This document shows, one piece after another, positions 8,497-17,950 of a stretch of DNA of 64,000 nucleotides (position 1 is the stretch's first letter; each line of letters starts with the position of its first letter). The notes below the pieces were generated by a model. The model was given only the letters and a program-made list of their open reading frames with translations, was not told where the DNA came from and made no database searches. The DNA is from Desulfuromonadales bacterium (lineage in GTDB: Bacteria; Desulfobacterota; Desulfuromonadia; Geobacterales; Pseudopelobacteraceae), in assembly GCA_013349405.1 (NCBI GenBank), contig DUZS01000013.1, forward strand, positions 1 to 64,000. Direction: 5' to 3'. A program made the position numbers and the translations under genes.

Positions 8497-10122
8497 ATGG
8501 ATATGTCCCCCTACAGGGATCTGTTTGTTTCTGAATCCCGCACCCATATCGCTACATTCGGTGAGTTAATTGTACGGCTTGAAGATTCCCCCGCTGAAAG
8601 TGCCGTGATTGATGAACTCTTCCGCCATGCCCATTCCCTGAAAGGAATGGCGGCGACCATGGGCTATGACCAGATAGTGGCAATCGCACATTATATGGAG
8701 GATCTGCTGAGCAGAGTTCGCAGTGATGAATTCCTGCTGCTGCCGCCTCTGGCGGATCTTCTGCTGGAGGGGAGCGATGCGCTGGCGCGCCTGGTAGAAG
8801 GGGTTGAAGCAGGAACTGATAGCGGTGAAGATACCTCCCGACTGGTTGAACGTATGGCGTCATTTGACCCTGCGGCTGAATATCAACCGCATCATCCCGC
8901 CACTTTTTCCGGATCTGGTACAGAAATTCCCCCGGAATCTCCCCTTCTTGATTTACATCAGTTCCGGCAGAGCGATTCATTCAAAAGTATCCGCATCAAA
9001 ACAGAAACACTCGACCATTTGGTAAACATTACCGGAGAGTTGATCACGAATCGCTACCGCCTGAAGGAAGCCGTTCGCCTGAGTGATGCCGCCGAAAGTC
9101 AGGAATCGCTCCGACAACTCTCCGCTTTGCTGCATAATCTCCGCGATGAAGTTTTTAAGGCACGTATGCTGCCGTTTGCCTTTATTGCGGAACGTTTTCC
9201 GCGTCTGGTGCGCGATCTGGCGCGCAAACAGGGTAAAGAAATACATTTCCAGCTGTTCGGGAAAGAGATCGAACTTGATCGCGGCATTCTGGAAGATATC
9301 GCAGAACCGATTGTCCATATCCTGCGTAACGCTATCGACCATGGCATGGAAGCGGCCGACGAACGGGTGATGGCGGGGAAACCAGGCAGCGGAACGATAA
9401 CTTTGACGGTGCGCCGTGATAAAGATCATGTTGAAATCAGTATTGATGACGACGGTCGCGGCATGGATCCCGAACTGCTGAAACAGAAGGGCGTCGAAAA
9501 GGGGATGCTCTCCCCGGAACAATCCGCAAAGATGACGCCACAAGAGGCATACCAGCTGATCTGCCAGCCAGGTTTTTCAACCGCAGCAACCGTAACCGAT
9601 ATTTCCGGGCGCGGCGTCGGTATGGATGCTGTGCGTGAGACGGTACAGTCGCTGTCCGGCTCTCTCACGATACAGTCGCAAAGAGGGAGCGGGAGCCGCT
9701 TTGTCATGCGGCTTCCGATAACGGTCTCAATTATTCCTGCCCTGATTGTCCAATCGGGCCCTATAGAGATCGCGTTTCCACTGAATGTCGTCTCCAGAAC
9801 GGTTGAGCTCGAAGCATCCGAAATAATATATGAATCAGGTCGGCCTGCGTTCATACTGGGTGACACAGCGCTGCCGATCCGGAGTCTGCGGCAGGCATTC
9901 AATCTGCTACCGGCACCGGGCCCTGAAAGTAATCCCCAATCGGTAATAGTCTGTGATGTCGGCTCCTCACCGGCATTTAGTGTTGATCGTATCGTAAGTC
10001 AGCAGGAAATTTTTGTCCGGCCGCTCCGTACCCCGCTTTCCCACCTCAAGGGGGTAAGCGGCGCCACGATAACCGGTGACGGGCGGGTGCTGTTTGTCGC
10101 CGACGCCGGAGCGTTGGCCTGA
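8497..10122 (+). CDS. cheA: CheA-type histidine kinase without a P2 domain
   Basis: The 541 residues show P1 (HPt) with H46 in FRHAHSLKG, a Pro-rich linker (about 125-160), P3 dimerisation (about 161-225), P4 ATPase (about 226-405; HILRNAIDHGME N-box, DDDGRGMDP, GRGVGMDAV) and P5 CheW-like coupling domain (about 407-541). The linker where P2 should sit is only about 35 residues, so the regulator-docking domain is missing. Phosphotransfer presumably relies on direct contact between P1 and the adjacent CheY-like protein. The protein is shorter than typical CheA (about 650 residues). It may belong to a chemotaxis-like pathway for a non-flagellar output. Confidence 0.85.
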   Translation: MDMSPYRDLFVSESRTHIATFGELIVRLEDSPAESAVIDELFRHAHSLKGMAATMGYDQIVAIAHYMEDLLSRVRSDEFLLLPPLADLLLEGSDALARLVEGVEAGTDSGEDTSRLVERMASFDPAAEYQPHHPATFSGSGTEIPPESPLLDLHQFRQSDSFKSIRIKTETLDHLVNITGELITNRYRLKEAVRLSDAAESQESLRQLSALLHNLRDEVFKARMLPFAFIAERFPRLVRDLARKQGKEIHFQLFGKEIELDRGILEDIAEPIVHILRNAIDHGMEAADERVMAGKPGSGTITLTVRRDKDHVEISIDDDGRGMDPELLKQKGVEKGMLSPEQSAKMTPQEAYQLICQPGFSTAATVTDISGRGVGMDAVRETVQSLSGSLTIQSQRGSGSRFVMRLPITVSIIPALIVQSGPIEIAFPLNVVSRTVELEASEIIYESGRPAFILGDTALPIRSLRQAFNLLPAPGPESNPQSVIVCDVGSSPAFSVDRIVSQQEIFVRPLRTPLSHLKGVSGATITGDGRVLFVADAGALA

Positions 10123-10148
10123 AAAATGCCGAGAAAGGAAGTATAGCA

Positions 10149-10859
10149 ATGATGAGAATAGGTACTCTGATTCTGATGGTGATATTTTTTGCTCTCCCCG
10201 TGACCGCCGCATCGCCACCGGCTTCCCTCAAAGAGGTCGTTGCTGCTCTTGAAAAAGGCTATGCCGCTCTGCAGGATGTGCAGGCTGATTTCTCCCAGAA
10301 AACCACCATTTCTGCGGTCAACCGGGAGCAGAAAGGGAGCGGCGAGGTCTTACTGAAACGGCCCGCAGCGGCGACGGCCATGTTCCGCTTCAATTATGCA
10401 AAGCCGAAACAGCAGATTATCTCGAACGGTAAAGATGTCTGGTTTTACACGCCGGAAAACAAACAGGTGATGGTCAACAGCGTGGCCGCGATGTTTGCCG
10501 GTGGCAACTCGATCGCCCTGACGTATTTGACCGGACTTGGCCATGTGTCGCGTGACTTTGACGCCAGCTTTGCCGCTGAGCCTCAGGATAAAAGCGGCAA
10601 TTATCAGCTTGAACTGACACCCAAAAAAGCGAGCCCGGTTCTGGCAAAACTCCAGTTGACGGTAGCTGCCGAAGCCGTTGCACAGCTGCAGACAACCGGA
10701 GAGGTCAAAAACGTTTTCCCGATTATCTCCTCGGTTGTTCATGATGCCGGCGGGAACAAAACCCGTATCGACTATAGTCGTGCGCGGGTCAATAAAGGGC
10801 TTGCCGATGGGAAATTTAATTTCAAAATCCCTGAGGGGGTTGAGGTCATAAAACCATAA
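10149..10859 (+). CDS. lolA: LolA-type periplasmic lipoprotein carrier
   Basis: A signal peptide (about 1-20, ending VTAAS) is followed by a LolA-like domain. The order is [19 protein letters not shown], then [18 protein letters not shown], then [13 protein letters not shown], and a C-terminal VEVIKP. LolA accepts lipoproteins released by LolCDE at the inner membrane and carries them to the outer membrane. At 236 residues with the signal it has family length. AAGGAAG precedes the start. It lies 26 bp after cheA and 17 bp before the yajQ-family gene. Confidence 0.85.
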   Translation: MMRIGTLILMVIFFALPVTAASPPASLKEVVAALEKGYAALQDVQADFSQKTTISAVNREQKGSGEVLLKRPAAATAMFRFNYAKPKQQIISNGKDVWFYTPENKQVMVNSVAAMFAGGNSIALTYLTGLGHVSRDFDASFAAEPQDKSGNYQLELTPKKASPVLAKLQLTVAAEAVAQLQTTGEVKNVFPIISSVVHDAGGNKTRIDYSRARVNKGLADGKFNFKIPEGVEVIKP

Positions 10860-10876
10860 CGTATGGAGGAAACATC

Positions 10877-11362
10877 ATGCCGTCATTTGACATCGTTTCA
10901 AAGGTTGACATGCAGGAGGTTGATAATGCCGTGAATCAGGCCATCAAGGAGATCGGGCAGCGTTACGACTTCAAAGGCTCCAAATGCCAGATCACCCCGG
11001 AGAAAGACTCCGTCAAGATCCTGGCTGATGACGACTACAAACTGAAAGCGGTTGTGGATGTGCTGCAGTCGAAGTTTCTGAAGCGCAACATCTCTATCAA
11101 GGCGCTGCAGTACGGCAAGGTCGAACCCGCTTCAGGCGGCATGGTGAGGCAGATTATCACCGTCCAGCAGGGGATTTCCAAGGAAAAAGCCAAAGATATC
11201 ACCACGGCCATCAAAGAGAGCAAGCTCAAGGTGCAGGCGCAGATTCAGGATGATCAGGTGCGAGTGACCGGGAAAAACAGGGATGACCTCCAGGATGCGA
11301 TCCAGTTGCTGAAGGGGAAGGATATGGATGTCGAGATGCAGTTTACTAATTTCAGAGAGTAG
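10877..11362 (+). CDS. yajQ: YajQ-family nucleotide-binding protein
   Basis: The 161-residue protein begins [21 protein letters not shown] and contains YDFKGSK, which defines the YajQ family. The two ferredoxin-like RNP-type folds end in [10 protein letters not shown]. Members are small cytosolic proteins; one in Xanthomonas binds cyclic di-GMP and E. coli YajQ binds nucleotides. A clear GGAGG lies before the start. The role here is not known; co-transcription with lolA and rimO suggests housekeeping expression. Confidence 0.92.
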   Translation: MPSFDIVSKVDMQEVDNAVNQAIKEIGQRYDFKGSKCQITPEKDSVKILADDDYKLKAVVDVLQSKFLKRNISIKALQYGKVEPASGGMVRQIITVQQGISKEKAKDITTAIKESKLKVQAQIQDDQVRVTGKNRDDLQDAIQLLKGKDMDVEMQFTNFRE

Positions 11363-11377
11363 AGAACGAGGGGTATC

Positions 11378-12724
11378 TTGAGCGAGACAATAAAGCAAAA
11401 AGTAAGCATGGTCAGCCTCGGCTGCCCGAAAAATCTGGTGGATGCTGAAGTCATGCTGGGGGTGCTCTCGAAGCAGGATTACGAGATCACCATGGACGAG
11501 AAGGATGCCGACGTCATTATCGTCAACACCTGCTCCTTCATCAAGGAAGCCAAGCAGGAGAGCATCGATGCAATCCTCGACCTGGCAGAGCGAAAGCATG
11601 ACGGGCGCTGCCATACCCTGATCGTTTCCGGTTGTCTGCCGCAGCGTTATCAGGAGGAGTTGGCGAAGGAGCTGCCCGAAGTGGATATCTTTATCGGCAC
11701 CGGTGATTATCCCCGTATCGCCGAAATACTGGCCGAAAAGAGCGGCATGGAAGGGCAGTTGCGCTACGTCGGCGATCCCGATTTTATTTATGACGAAGAA
11801 CTGCCGCGCCTGAACTCTTCGCCGGCCTGGTTTTCGTACCTTAAAATCGGCGAGGGGTGCTCAAACTGCTGCTCATACTGCATCATCCCGAAGCTGCGCG
11901 GCGCCTACCGCTCGCGGCCGGTTGACGCACTGGTGGCTGAAGCGGAGCGTCTTGTTGCCCGTGGGGTAAAGGAGATTAACGTCATCTCCCAGGATATCAC
12001 CCGGTACGGCAGCGACATGGAAGACGGCACGACGCTGGAAACGCTGGTAACGAGATTGGCGGCAATTGACGGACTCCTCTGGATACGGCTGCTCTACGCC
12101 TATCCGGATGGTATCACTGACAGCCTGATCGCCCTGATTCGCGATGAACCGAAGGTCTGTAAATATCTCGATATTCCGATCCAGCATATCTCCGATCCGA
12201 TTCTGAAAGCTATGAAGCGGAGGAGCTCGGAACAGCAGATTCGCGACCTGATAGCGAAACTACGCAGTGAAGTCCCCGGCATCGCCCTCCGCACCTCGCT
12301 GATTGTCGGATTTCCCGGTGAGACCGTTGAAGACTTTACTACCTTGTCCACCTTTGTTGAACAGACCCGCTTCGACCGCCTTGGTGTATTCTGCTACTCA
12401 CGGGAAGAAGGCACGCCGGCCGCGGAAATGGCTGATCAGGTCTCGGAACGGGTCAAGCGGGAACGCTATCGCAAGCTGATGCGGGCTCAGGCGCGCCTCT
12501 CCTTCCGACATAACCGCACCTTGATCGGAACAACCGAGCAGGTTATTGTCGAAGGGGTCAGCGAGGAGACGGAACTGCTGCTCAAGGGGCGCTCTTCGCG
12601 CCAGGCTCCCGATATTGACGGTCAGGTCTATATCACCTCCGGCACCGCCAATATCGGCGACATCGTCACGCTCAAGATCACCGACTCATCAGATTATGAT
12701 CTGATCGGCGAAATGGTAGAATAG
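11378..12724 (+). CDS. rimO: Ribosomal protein S12 methylthiotransferase RimO
   Basis: The 448-residue radical-SAM enzyme has an N-terminal UPF0004 domain whose cysteines lie in [15 protein letters not shown] and VSGCLPQ and hold the auxiliary cluster. The radical-SAM cluster is CxxxCxxC in [16 protein letters not shown]-terminal TRAM domain (about 375-448) ends the protein. [12 protein letters not shown] is the RimO rather than MiaB signature, so the expected reaction is methylthiolation of the conserved Asp of ribosomal protein S12. The start is TTG at 11378 with GAGGGG upstream, which gives the usual N-terminus. Confidence 0.94.
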   Translation: MSETIKQKVSMVSLGCPKNLVDAEVMLGVLSKQDYEITMDEKDADVIIVNTCSFIKEAKQESIDAILDLAERKHDGRCHTLIVSGCLPQRYQEELAKELPEVDIFIGTGDYPRIAEILAEKSGMEGQLRYVGDPDFIYDEELPRLNSSPAWFSYLKIGEGCSNCCSYCIIPKLRGAYRSRPVDALVAEAERLVARGVKEINVISQDITRYGSDMEDGTTLETLVTRLAAIDGLLWIRLLYAYPDGITDSLIALIRDEPKVCKYLDIPIQHISDPILKAMKRRSSEQQIRDLIAKLRSEVPGIALRTSLIVGFPGETVEDFTTLSTFVEQTRFDRLGVFCYSREEGTPAAEMADQVSERVKRERYRKLMRAQARLSFRHNRTLIGTTEQVIVEGVSEETELLLKGRSSRQAPDIDGQVYITSGTANIGDIVTLKITDSSDYDLIGEMVE

Positions 12725-12733
12725 TCAGCTCCC

Positions 12734-14155
12734 ATGAAACTTAACGCCAAGCTGATTATTATCATGCTCTCGCTGCTGGTTCTGGCGATGCTGACACTCT
12801 TCATCCTCAACCAGTCTGCTCAGACCGCACTGGTGAATGAAATTCAGGAGAGTTCTCAGGAGATATCCAAAGCGGTTCAGATGAGCATTGAGGATCTCAC
12901 TTCAGAGACCGAGACCTCCCGCCTGACCGATTATCTTATCAAGGCTCGTGAGAAAGGTATCAACGAAATTAATATTTTCAACACGGAGGGAGAGATTATC
13001 GACTCTTCCGATCCGGAAAAAATCGGCAAGAAGCGGGAATTAAAAAAACTGGAAAAAGGGGTTCACGCCGTAAAGAGTCCGATTGGTGGCGGAGTGCTCT
13101 CGCAGAAACCGTATGAAGTTGTGGTTCCGGTAATAGTCGGTGATGAACAGCTTGGCTATGTCCAGATCAACATGCTGCTGGACAATATCCGCGATATCCA
13201 ACGCGCCAATTTTATCCGCCGTCTGTTTGCCACCGGTATGGTGTTTACCGTCGGTTTTGCTCTGATCATATTCCTCGCCAGGCGCTATACAACACCGATC
13301 AAAAACATGGTCGAGGACTTCAAGAGGGTTTCTGCAGGCGATCTGTCGGTAACCATTCCGGTGGAGAGCAACGATGAAATCGGCGAAATGGCGGTTGGTT
13401 TCAATAACATGGTAGAAAAACTGCGTGAGCGTGAAGTGCTGGAAAAACGTCTCTATGAGGCAGAACACCTCTCGCGGGTTGGTCAGCTGGCATCAGGTAT
13501 CGCCCACGAGATCCGCAACCCGCTCAACTATATCAGTCTGGCGATTGATCACCTCAAAACCGAGATACTTCCGCTCTGCGGTGACAGATGCGCTGAGCTG
13601 GAGGATTTGACTGATAACATCAAGGAAGAGGTTCGCCGCGCAAATTATATGGTGGTTAACTTCATGAACTATGGTCGGCCGCTCAAACTCCGCCGGGCAG
13701 AGATTGTCTATCAGGAGTTGCTGGCCAAGGTCCTGCCGATACTGCAGAGCCGCCTGACGGAACAGCATGTTGTTGTCGTTCAGCAGATACCTGCTGATCT
13801 GCCACCGCTCTGGATTGATGGCGAGCTGTTTCGCAACTGCATTCTTAACTTTGTCACGAACGCCTGCCAGGCAATGCCGGACGGTGGTACGATAACCCTT
13901 GGGGCGCAACTGGACAACGGTCAGATATTACTGACCTTCAGTGATCAGGGGAGCGGCATCTCACCCGACGACATCAGCAGGATTTTTCAACCCTATTTTA
14001 CCACAAAGGATGTTGGCATTGGTCTCGGTCTGGCCATAACCGAACGGATCATCAAGGAGCATGGCGGCGAGATAGCAGTTGAAAGCAGTGTCGGTGTCGG
14101 AACGACCATCACTGTTATCTTGCCGCAGCAGCCAATAGAAACCGAGGAACTATGA
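12734..14155 (+). CDS. Membrane sensor histidine kinase of an NtrC-type two-component pair
   Basis: The 473-residue protein has TM1 at about 6-27, a periplasmic PAS/Cache-like region (28-158), TM2 at about 162-182, HAMP (about 183-235), and HisKA with H258 in GIAHEIRNPLNYI. HATPase_c has N376 (FVTNACQAM), DQGSGIS and GIGLGLAI. The HEIRNPL form is typical of kinases that partner NtrC-family regulators. The next gene, such a regulator, overlaps by four bases (ATGA), so the two are translationally coupled. The stimulus is unknown. AtoS/ZraS-like kinases have a similar layout. Confidence 0.88.
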   Translation: MKLNAKLIIIMLSLLVLAMLTLFILNQSAQTALVNEIQESSQEISKAVQMSIEDLTSETETSRLTDYLIKAREKGINEINIFNTEGEIIDSSDPEKIGKKRELKKLEKGVHAVKSPIGGGVLSQKPYEVVVPVIVGDEQLGYVQINMLLDNIRDIQRANFIRRLFATGMVFTVGFALIIFLARRYTTPIKNMVEDFKRVSAGDLSVTIPVESNDEIGEMAVGFNNMVEKLREREVLEKRLYEAEHLSRVGQLASGIAHEIRNPLNYISLAIDHLKTEILPLCGDRCAELEDLTDNIKEEVRRANYMVVNFMNYGRPLKLRRAEIVYQELLAKVLPILQSRLTEQHVVVVQQIPADLPPLWIDGELFRNCILNFVTNACQAMPDGGTITLGAQLDNGQILLTFSDQGSGISPDDISRIFQPYFTTKDVGIGLGLAITERIIKEHGGEIAVESSVGVGTTITVILPQQPIETEEL

Positions 14156-15537
14156 AAAGTAAAGGCAGTATACTGATCGTTGATGATGAGAAAGTTCAGC
14201 GGGACATTCTCAACCTGATTCTGAAAAAAGAAGGCTACGACATTGTCGATGTACCCGGCGTACGGGAAGCATTGGCACAGCTGGAAAAGCGTGAGTTTGA
14301 CCTGATCATGACTGATCTCAAGATGCAGGGGCAGAGCGGGCTTGACCTGCTGGAAAAGGTTCAGGTCTCTGACCCGCAGCAGTGTATCATCATGATGACG
14401 GCACACGGATCGGTTGATTCGGCGGTGGAGGCGATGCGCAAGGGGGCTTTTGATTATCTGGAAAAACCTTTGGAGCGGGACAATCTGGTCCTTACCCTGC
14501 TGCGAGCCTTTGAGCGGATTAATCTGTTGCGCGAAAACCGGGTTTTGCAGAAGCGGATAGAATCGATTGCAACGATACCTAATATGCAGGGCGAGCACCC
14601 AAAAATGAAGGAGGTTTTTCGGGTTATTGCCAAGATCGCCCCCTCGAATTCAACCGTCCTGATTGTCGGGGAATCGGGAACCGGCAAAGAGCTTATTGCC
14701 CGGGCGATACACGACGGGAGCCCACGCCGCGACAAACCGTTTATCGCAATAAACTGCGCGGCCATTCCTGACACACTGATCGAAAGTGAACTGTTCGGTC
14801 ACGAAAAGGGGAGCTTTACCGGTGCGAATGCCCGTGAGATCGGTATTTTTGAAGCGGCGGACGGCGGTACGGTCTTCCTGGATGAAATTGGCGAGATGAA
14901 CGTCGCCATGCAGGCCAAATTACTGCGCGCCATCCAGGAAAAAGAGATCCGCCGGGTCGGCGGCAAGGTCAACATCAGCCTGGACGTACGCCTGGTTTCA
15001 GCGACCAACAAGGAACTCGAACAGGAGATAAAAAAAGGGACTTTCCGTGAAGATCTGTTCTACCGGCTGAACGTCATAAGAGTCAATCTTCCCCCTCTCC
15101 GCGAGCGTGGCAGCGATATCAAAACTCTGGCGGAATTCTTCCTGGAAAAATACAGCAAGGCCGCCGGAATTACGATGAACGGCATCTCGAAGCAGACGTT
15201 GAAGCTATTGATGAACTACAGTTGGCCCGGCAATGTCCGGCAGCTGGAATCTGTAATCGAGCGCTCTATTCTTATGGCCGAAAGCAACTATATCGAACCG
15301 GATGACCTCCCGAGCGAAATCACAGTGTGCGGCTCACTGGCAGGCGGGATCAATTTTGATCTGCCGGCTGACGGCATCGATTTTGAGTCTCTTGAAAAAG
15401 GGTTGATCGTCAAGGCAATGGAACGGGCAGAATGGGTGATCGGCAAGGCAGCGCCGCTATTGGGGATGAGTTACAAAACTCTGCAGTACCGTCTGGACAA
15501 GTTTGAGATTGAGAAACCGGATAAGCGGACAAAATAG
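14152..15537 (+). CDS. Sigma-54-dependent response regulator (NtrC family)
   Basis: The 461 residues comprise a receiver domain (1-120; D55 in LIMTDLKM), a sigma-54 AAA+ domain (about 145-385) and a Fis-type HTH at the end (VIGKAAPLLGMSYKTLQYRL). Walker A is GESGTGKE and Walker B is GGTVFLDEIGEM. The sigma-54 loop reads GSFTGA instead of GAFTGA, a conservative change seen in active members. It should drive open-complex formation at -24/-12 promoters. Its targets are unknown. The window has one clear sigma-54 promoter, at 62500, but no direct link can be drawn. Confidence 0.92.
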   Translation: MKSKGSILIVDDEKVQRDILNLILKKEGYDIVDVPGVREALAQLEKREFDLIMTDLKMQGQSGLDLLEKVQVSDPQQCIIMMTAHGSVDSAVEAMRKGAFDYLEKPLERDNLVLTLLRAFERINLLRENRVLQKRIESIATIPNMQGEHPKMKEVFRVIAKIAPSNSTVLIVGESGTGKELIARAIHDGSPRRDKPFIAINCAAIPDTLIESELFGHEKGSFTGANAREIGIFEAADGGTVFLDEIGEMNVAMQAKLLRAIQEKEIRRVGGKVNISLDVRLVSATNKELEQEIKKGTFREDLFYRLNVIRVNLPPLRERGSDIKTLAEFFLEKYSKAAGITMNGISKQTLKLLMNYSWPGNVRQLESVIERSILMAESNYIEPDDLPSEITVCGSLAGGINFDLPADGIDFESLEKGLIVKAMERAEWVIGKAAPLLGMSYKTLQYRLDKFEIEKPDKRTK

Positions 15538-15578
15538 GTTCATCCCTATATAATTTTACACCTTGAATAGATGAACCT
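15536..15578 (+). promoter_or_regulatory. Inverted repeat enclosing a stop codon and the next start codon
   Basis: AGGTTCATC (15536-15544) and GATGAACCT (15570-15578) are perfect 9-bp complements with a 25-nt A/T-rich loop. The left arm overlaps the response-regulator stop codon. The right arm contains the ATG (15571) of the following membrane-protein gene, which lacks a clear Shine-Dalgarno. In mRNA the stem would hide that start, so translational control or a weak terminator is possible. Confidence 0.45.
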
Positions 15579-17091
15579 CATGACAATATCCCGCGATAAT
15601 TTAAAAAATTTTTTTGAAAACGAAAAGATCAGGTCAGTTTGTGTGGCGGTCATGCTGGTCTCTTTCTCCGCTGTTCTGACACTTCATCTCATCAAGCCTT
15701 TGTATGATCCCGACTTCTTCTGGCACTTGAAAACCGGTTTCTGGATTTGGGACAACAAAGGGCTTCCCGCAGTCGATCCGTTTTCAATCAACCCTCAACA
15801 GGCCGATTCTCATAGAACCTGGTTTATACTGTCATCCTACTGGCTCTTTCAACTAGTACTGTGTGCCTTTTACAAGCTGGGTGGTTTTAACGGCATCATT
15901 TTTTTACGGTTTATTTTAGCCGGGATTTTAATTGCCGTATTTTATCGTTTTTCTGTCAGGAAAAATATTCTTGCGCTGCTCGCTGCAGGTATCGGGATAA
16001 CTCAGATACTGGACTCGCATTTCCCCGAGCGTCCCCAGTTCATATCCTTTATCTGTTCAGCCATACTTCTGTCGCTGCTTTTTACCCATTTACGGGAAAG
16101 AAAAAAGAAGCTACTGCCACTCATGGTCCCGCTCTGCCTGACCATGCTTGTCTGGGCCAACTCGCATGGCGGTTTCCTGCTGGGCCTGATTCTGCTTGCA
16201 TGTATACTGCTGGCAGAAACAGTAAAATTCATTCACCCCCGGTTGTTGCCCCTGTCAGGCAGAGAATATGCCATCCTCGGTACCTCGATATCTGCTGCCA
16301 TTCTGATCTCCTTCGTAAACCCGAGCCACATCTACAGCCTTGAAATGGTGCTCCCTGCCAAAGATGCCAACAGTTTCATTTATACCTCCATTCTTGAATT
16401 CTCCAGCCTTTATGAATGTTTTAAAAGTGCGGGAGGGTATGAACCCATAATTGCTTTGTGTACGTATATTTTCGCTGTCATTGTCGCGTTTCAATCAAGA
16501 GACCGGCTCAACATTACCTGGCTGGCATTGATTGTCCTGCTCGGGTATATGGGGTTTAGCCATGTCAGGTATTACCCGTTTTTTCTCATTTGCGTCTCGT
16601 TGTTTGCCTTGCAATATGTTGATGCCGGCAAGATTGGCAAAGCGGGTAAAACAGCAGTAGCGCTCTTTTTCATAGCGGTTGTCAGCACATCTCTAGCGAA
16701 AACCCCGGAAAATCTTGACAGGGTTTTAAAATATGGCTGGGTACCGGCATCCTATTTTCCCGTAAAGAGCTGTGATTATATCAATGCCAATGGGATGAAT
16801 GGCAATGTTTTTACGACTCTGGATTGGGGTGGATATGTACTATGGCGACTCTCGCCTCAGCAAAAAATTTACATTGACGGGCGGCAGCTCGACCCGTCAC
16901 GATCCTGGGAGTATTTTTACAATATGGATAATTGGAAGAAGATATTTGACAAATATGATATTCGTGTTGTTATAACCCCGGTAATGGACGAATTATTTAA
17001 ACCGGCTTCGCTCAAACAGGCGCTAGATGCAGATCCGGGATGGCGCCTGGTTAATACGGGTAACAATGGCGCGGTTTTTGTGCGCAAGTAA
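15571..17091 (+). CDS. Polytopic membrane protein, probable GT-C-type
   Basis: The 506-residue protein has about ten hydrophobic helices and a soluble C-terminal part (about 390-506). After TM1 comes LYDPDFFWHLKTGFWIWDN. An acidic D-x-D-x-x-W-H-L loop in the first extracytoplasmic segment is typical of lipid-linked GT-C glycosyltransferases and their relatives, where the acidic residues act in catalysis. The C-terminal part has LDWGGYVLWRLSP and IYIDGRQLDPS, also seen in such families. I do not recognise a named family. It is the first gene of a run with a split transketolase, methyltransferases and an epimerase-glycosyltransferase, which points to an envelope glycan or glycolipid. ATG 15580 is an alternative start; neither has a good Shine-Dalgarno. 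Confidence 0.6.
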   Translation: MNLMTISRDNLKNFFENEKIRSVCVAVMLVSFSAVLTLHLIKPLYDPDFFWHLKTGFWIWDNKGLPAVDPFSINPQQADSHRTWFILSSYWLFQLVLCAFYKLGGFNGIIFLRFILAGILIAVFYRFSVRKNILALLAAGIGITQILDSHFPERPQFISFICSAILLSLLFTHLRERKKKLLPLMVPLCLTMLVWANSHGGFLLGLILLACILLAETVKFIHPRLLPLSGREYAILGTSISAAILISFVNPSHIYSLEMVLPAKDANSFIYTSILEFSSLYECFKSAGGYEPIIALCTYIFAVIVAFQSRDRLNITWLALIVLLGYMGFSHVRYYPFFLICVSLFALQYVDAGKIGKAGKTAVALFFIAVVSTSLAKTPENLDRVLKYGWVPASYFPVKSCDYINANGMNGNVFTTLDWGGYVLWRLSPQQKIYIDGRQLDPSRSWEYFYNMDNWKKIFDKYDIRVVITPVMDELFKPASLKQALDADPGWRLVNTGNNGAVFVRK

Positions 17092-17128
17092 CCGTTTTTT
17101 TATAAATTTACCATCTGCAGGTGTTTTA

Positions 17129-17950
17129 ATGACCAATCCGCTCAAAGATACTGCATCAATCAGTCTGCTGTTACGAGAGTTGCGCCGTGACATCATACGG
17201 ATGGCAGCGCACTCGGGTCATGTCGGAGTGGCACTGTCGTGTGTCGATATCGTGGCGGCACTCTATACCGGTGTCCTCAACTGTACTCCTGCCACTGTCA
17301 ACGATCCTGCCCGCGATCGATTTATCCTTTCCAAAGGGCATGGCTGCATGGCGCTCTACGCAGTTCTGGCTCACCGGGGCTTTATCGACCGACGGCTGCT
17401 TGATACCTATGGCCAGAACGGTTCTGTCCTTGCGGAACATCCATTGGCAGGTAAAGTTTCCGGAGTGGAGTGTGCCACCGGTTCTCTCGGGCATGGCCTT
17501 GCCATAGGTGCAGGTATGGCACAGGGGCTTAAGCTGCAGGGAATTGATGCCCGGGTCTTTGTCCTGCTCGGCGACGGGGAGTGCAACGAAGGGAGCGTGT
17601 GGGAAGCGGCGGCACTGGCTCGCGCCGGAAATCTCGATAACCTTGTTGCCATTGTTGATGGCAACGGGCTTCAAGCATGTGGGAAATACGATGAAATTTC
17701 ACCGGGGAGCATGCTGGCCGACAGCTGGAAGAGCTTTGGCTGGGATGTCGCGGAAGCCGACGGCCACAACTATCAGGAGCTGGTTGCTCTTCTGGGACAA
17801 ACGGCCGGTGCCGGTGTGCCTCGAGTTTTTCTGTGCAACACTGTTAAAGGGAAAGGTATCGATTTCATGGAGAGAGACCTCGAGTGGCACTATCGCCCTG
17901 TCAACAGTGATGACCGTGACAAGGCCTTCAGGAGGCTGAGCGGTGCGTGA
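17129..17950 (+). CDS. Transketolase-like N-terminal (ThDP-binding) subunit
   Basis: The 273-residue protein covers only the first third of transketolase. Landmarks are SGHVGVALSCVDIVAALY, SKGHGCMALYAVL and GSLGHGLAIGAGMA. The thiamin-diphosphate motif begins GDGECNEGSVWEAA and ends about 30 residues later at VDGNG. The next gene supplies the pyrimidine-binding and C-terminal domains. ATG 17129 is chosen over upstream in-frame starts because the protein then has family length. Split transketolases occur in archaea, sugar catabolism and natural-product or surface-sugar clusters. Here, between two membrane glycan proteins, a role in making an unusual sugar is more likely than the pentose-phosphate pathway, though that is not proven. 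Confidence 0.85.
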   Translation: MTNPLKDTASISLLLRELRRDIIRMAAHSGHVGVALSCVDIVAALYTGVLNCTPATVNDPARDRFILSKGHGCMALYAVLAHRGFIDRRLLDTYGQNGSVLAEHPLAGKVSGVECATGSLGHGLAIGAGMAQGLKLQGIDARVFVLLGDGECNEGSVWEAAALARAGNLDNLVAIVDGNGLQACGKYDEISPGSMLADSWKSFGWDVAEADGHNYQELVALLGQTAGAGVPRVFLCNTVKGKGIDFMERDLEWHYRPVNSDDRDKAFRRLSGA

